From positions 1 to 8,081 of the forward strand of contig CAKZJI010000176.1 of assembly GCA_936941515.1 (NCBI GenBank): 8,081 bases of DNA, read 5' to 3'. The position numbers and the translations under genes are program-made. Position 1 is the first letter of the stretch, and each line of letters starts with the position of its first letter. A model generated the notes under the pieces. The model ran no database searches. It saw only the letters and a program-made list of their open reading frames with translations, and was not told where the DNA came from. This document shows positions 6,247-8,081 of this stretch, one piece after another. This DNA comes from an uncultured Propionibacteriaceae bacterium. GTDB lineage: Bacteria > Actinomycetota > Actinomycetes > Propionibacteriales > Propionibacteriaceae.

Positions 6247-7794
6247 ATGAGACTATTTTCAAATGCGTCCATGAGACGTGTCACAGCAACGGCGACGGCG
6301 CTGCTGATGGCTGCCGGCGGACTGATGGCCGGAGACGTCCTCCCCGCCAGGGCAGATGCGAACACCGACATCGTCTTCACCAATGCAGCCTTCACGCACA
6401 CCTACTCAGATGGGAAACCTCTGAAGCGCGACAACGTCTGGACCCATGACTATCTGGAGTTCAGCGTCAACTACGACGCCACCGCGGCTGCTCCCGTGCC
6501 CGGCGACTCCTTCACGGTGGGGCTGCCGAAGACGCTGAGGCTGCGTGACATCGATGTGAGCAAACCGCTGCTCACCAGCGAGGGTGTCACCGCCGGTGAA
6601 TGCTCACTGACGAACCCCGGGGGGAACTCCCGGATCACCTGCGTCTTCAATGAAGCCATCAAGGGCAAGATCGACGTCAAAGGCAGCCTGAAGGCCAGCC
6701 TGTACGTTGCCGAGACCACCGCGACGAAGTCCGTCGACATTGATCTGGGCGGCAAGGTCGCTCCAGTCCCGCTGCCCTACGGGAAGCCGATCATTAAGCG
6801 GCCTGTCGCCCCATGGCAGGCGAGGCAGGAGCCGGCGAAGTACTCCGAGGGCGTCTCTTCGAGCTCGACCGCCATCACCTGGATCATCAATGTGCCCGGT
6901 TCTTGGGCTAATGCCAACTATGCCATCGGTAAGCCGGTCATGATCTCCGACAACCTGACTCCAGGTGTGCTGTTCGTCAGCCCCAAGAAGAGCGCGACCA
7001 GCCTGATGGAGTACTGCCCGAAGCCAGAGGACCCGAGGGGATACGTCGCACGTGTCGTCGCAGACTCGTCGGGAAAGAGCGTGGACGGCTTCGCTCTCGG
7101 CGTGGATGTCAGGCAGGATCACAACGTCACCCTCATGGGCACCGGGAAATGGCAGGATGCCTGCGAATACCACTTCCGGCTGCAGACCACCTTCGCGGAC
7201 GGCAACGCCATCGACAAGGACGTGACCTACGAGAACTCCGCCACCTTCGTCGGTCTTGACAAGACGGTCAAGGGGACGAGGAGGTTTATGGAGTCGTTCA
7301 GCGGCACCATCCAGTACCGCGACGGCTTCGGAGGCTTCAAGGTGGCCAAGTCCGTGGCAGGCGATGACGCAGAGGTGGTGGCAGACAAGCCCTACGCCTT
7401 CCAATTCACATGCACCGACGGGCAGACCGGGGCGCTGGAGGTCTCAGCCGCAGGCGGGGCCGTTGTCGTGCACAAGCAGTTCCGTGAGGGAACCACATGC
7501 ACTATCACCGAGTCCGGGCAGGAACGCGACGGCTACACATGGTCGGGTGAGACCTCGAAAGACGTCACCATCGTGGCGGGTCAGGCCACCGAGGTGAAAT
7601 TCGTGAACACCTATGCCAAAGCAGCCGAGCCTCAGGGCGCGCCGCCAGCACCGCCTCAGTCTCCGACGGACTCTGCGTCCCCGCAGCCGACTCCCTCCGT
7701 TGCGGACCCCACGCCCACGGAGTCGCAGACCCCCGCGTCCCCGACTCCCAGCCGCATCCTGGTGAGGCCTGGCCTGCCGAAGACCGGCCGCTGA
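6247..7794 (+). CDS. Secreted adhesin-like protein with one CnaB/DUF5979-like repeat and terminal LPKTG
   Basis: A 515-aa predicted exported surface protein, the smallest and most divergent paralog here. The signal peptide is residues 1-36 (hydrophobic core about 12-30, cleavage after ARA). Residues about 37-180 correspond to the Cys-paired N-terminal domain (C119, C132) with the shared PGDSFTVGLP pattern. Residues about 205-358 form the Ig-like domain (ITWII, MISDN, YENSATF) and carry an additional Cys pair, C257 and C306, absent from the other two. One repeat (about 360-457) has K368, E422 and N454 in isopeptide-like positions and C389/C418. A Pro/Ser/Thr linker leads to LPKTGR at the end, with no hydrophobic anchor or basic tail. 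The ATG at 6247 has a GGGGAGGGG ribosome-binding stretch 3 bases upstream; the ATG at 6271 would leave a shorter signal peptide and is the main alternative. It is flanked by its own promoter element and terminator, so it is probably monocistronic. Its ligand is unknown. Confidence 0.9.
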   Translation: MRLFSNASMRRVTATATALLMAAGGLMAGDVLPARADANTDIVFTNAAFTHTYSDGKPLKRDNVWTHDYLEFSVNYDATAAAPVPGDSFTVGLPKTLRLRDIDVSKPLLTSEGVTAGECSLTNPGGNSRITCVFNEAIKGKIDVKGSLKASLYVAETTATKSVDIDLGGKVAPVPLPYGKPIIKRPVAPWQARQEPAKYSEGVSSSSTAITWIINVPGSWANANYAIGKPVMISDNLTPGVLFVSPKKSATSLMEYCPKPEDPRGYVARVVADSSGKSVDGFALGVDVRQDHNVTLMGTGKWQDACEYHFRLQTTFADGNAIDKDVTYENSATFVGLDKTVKGTRRFMESFSGTIQYRDGFGGFKVAKSVAGDDAEVVADKPYAFQFTCTDGQTGALEVSAAGGAVVVHKQFREGTTCTITESGQERDGYTWSGETSKDVTIVAGQATEVKFVNTYAKAAEPQGAPPAPPQSPTDSASPQPTPSVADPTPTESQTPASPTPSRILVRPGLPKTGR

Positions 7795-7828
7795 TCTGGG
7801 CAACGGCGTCAACACAACTGAACACGAC

Positions 7829-7861
7829 CCTGTGGGTCCGGGTGAACACCGGACCCACAGG
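7829..7861 (+). terminator. Terminator hairpin after the third adhesin gene
   Basis: Perfect 13-base arms (7829-7841 and 7849-7861, core CTGTGGGTCCGG) flank a 7-base loop, starting 34 bases after the stop codon at 7794. No T-tract follows. The remaining 7862-7970 serves as leader for the next gene. I find no full copy of the shared element there, unlike in the upstream regions of the paralogs. Confidence 0.8.
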
Positions 7862-7970
7862 TGAATTCGCTCCGGAATCCTCTGGAGTGCACCGCATGAC
7901 TGCAGAGGGGCTGTCACCGAGGATGACTCATATGGGATGCTCTCCTCGATCTTCAAGAAAGGGAAACCTT

Positions 7971-8081
7971 ATGTCTCGTTTCGGCCTGGTCACGGCAGCC
8001 GCCGTGCTGGTGACCAGCGGGCTGGCATTCCATGCCCCCGCCGCCCACGCCGCACCTGTCGATGTCGTCGTCGACGCCGTG
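7971..8081 (+). CDS. N-terminus of another secreted protein (runs off the window)
   Basis: Only 37 codons are visible. The product begins MSRFGLVTAAAVLVTSG and has a clear signal peptide: Arg at position 3, hydrophobic core about 5-20, and likely cleavage after AHA at residue 27, followed by APVDVVVDAV. An AAAGGG ribosome-binding stretch lies about 7 bases before the ATG. The mature start does not resemble the AEENK or ADANT starts of the paralogs and the shared promoter element is missing, so it may belong to a different secreted family. The function cannot be assigned from this fragment. Confidence 0.8.
   Translation, partial: MSRFGLVTAAAVLVTSGLAFHAPAAHAAPVDVVVDAV

Overview
The window looks like a high-GC Gram-positive (Actinomycetota) chromosome segment. 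It has GC-rich, C/G-ending codons over most of its length, long secreted multi-domain surface proteins with LPXTG-type motifs, and GC-rich intrinsic terminator hairpins that lack long U-tracts. A host-associated lineage such as Propionibacteriaceae or Actinomycetaceae is plausible, but this is inference and no marker gene is present to settle it.

All recognisable genes are on the plus strand and form a tandem array of paralogous secreted adhesin-like proteins: a large three-repeat protein (430-2802), a second paralog interrupted by a frameshift in a G-run (3283-5300), a shorter one-repeat paralog (6247-7794), and the first 37 codons of another secreted protein (7971 to the window end). The three full units share one plan: a signal peptide, two N-terminal domains like the Ig-type ligand-binding region of MSCRAMM/collagen-binding adhesins, then one, two or three CnaB/DUF5979-like repeats, a Pro/Thr/Ser-rich linker, and an LPXTG motif. 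Each unit has its own terminator hairpin, and each is preceded by copies of a shared element with consensus YTAACYNNNGGTCAG. They therefore look like separately transcribed cassettes rather than an operon.

The gene-free interval 5353-6045 also begins with this element and ends with a strong terminator, so it may be a decayed or deleted fourth cassette. The first 429 bases hold no convincing gene, only a terminator-like hairpin and candidate promoter elements.

The most unusual feature is that all three paralogs end exactly one residue after LPXTG (LPKTGH, LPRTGS, LPKTGR). None has the hydrophobic segment or basic tail of a normal sortase sorting signal. Terminators follow within about 20-35 bases for two of them, so the tails are genuine ends and not truncations by mutation. 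Other notable points are the G6 frameshift that switches the second gene off (possible phase variation), a sharply G/T-rich codon-usage island that coincides with one repeat domain of the first gene, and Lys/Glu/Asn patterns in the repeats that suggest intramolecular isopeptide bonds.
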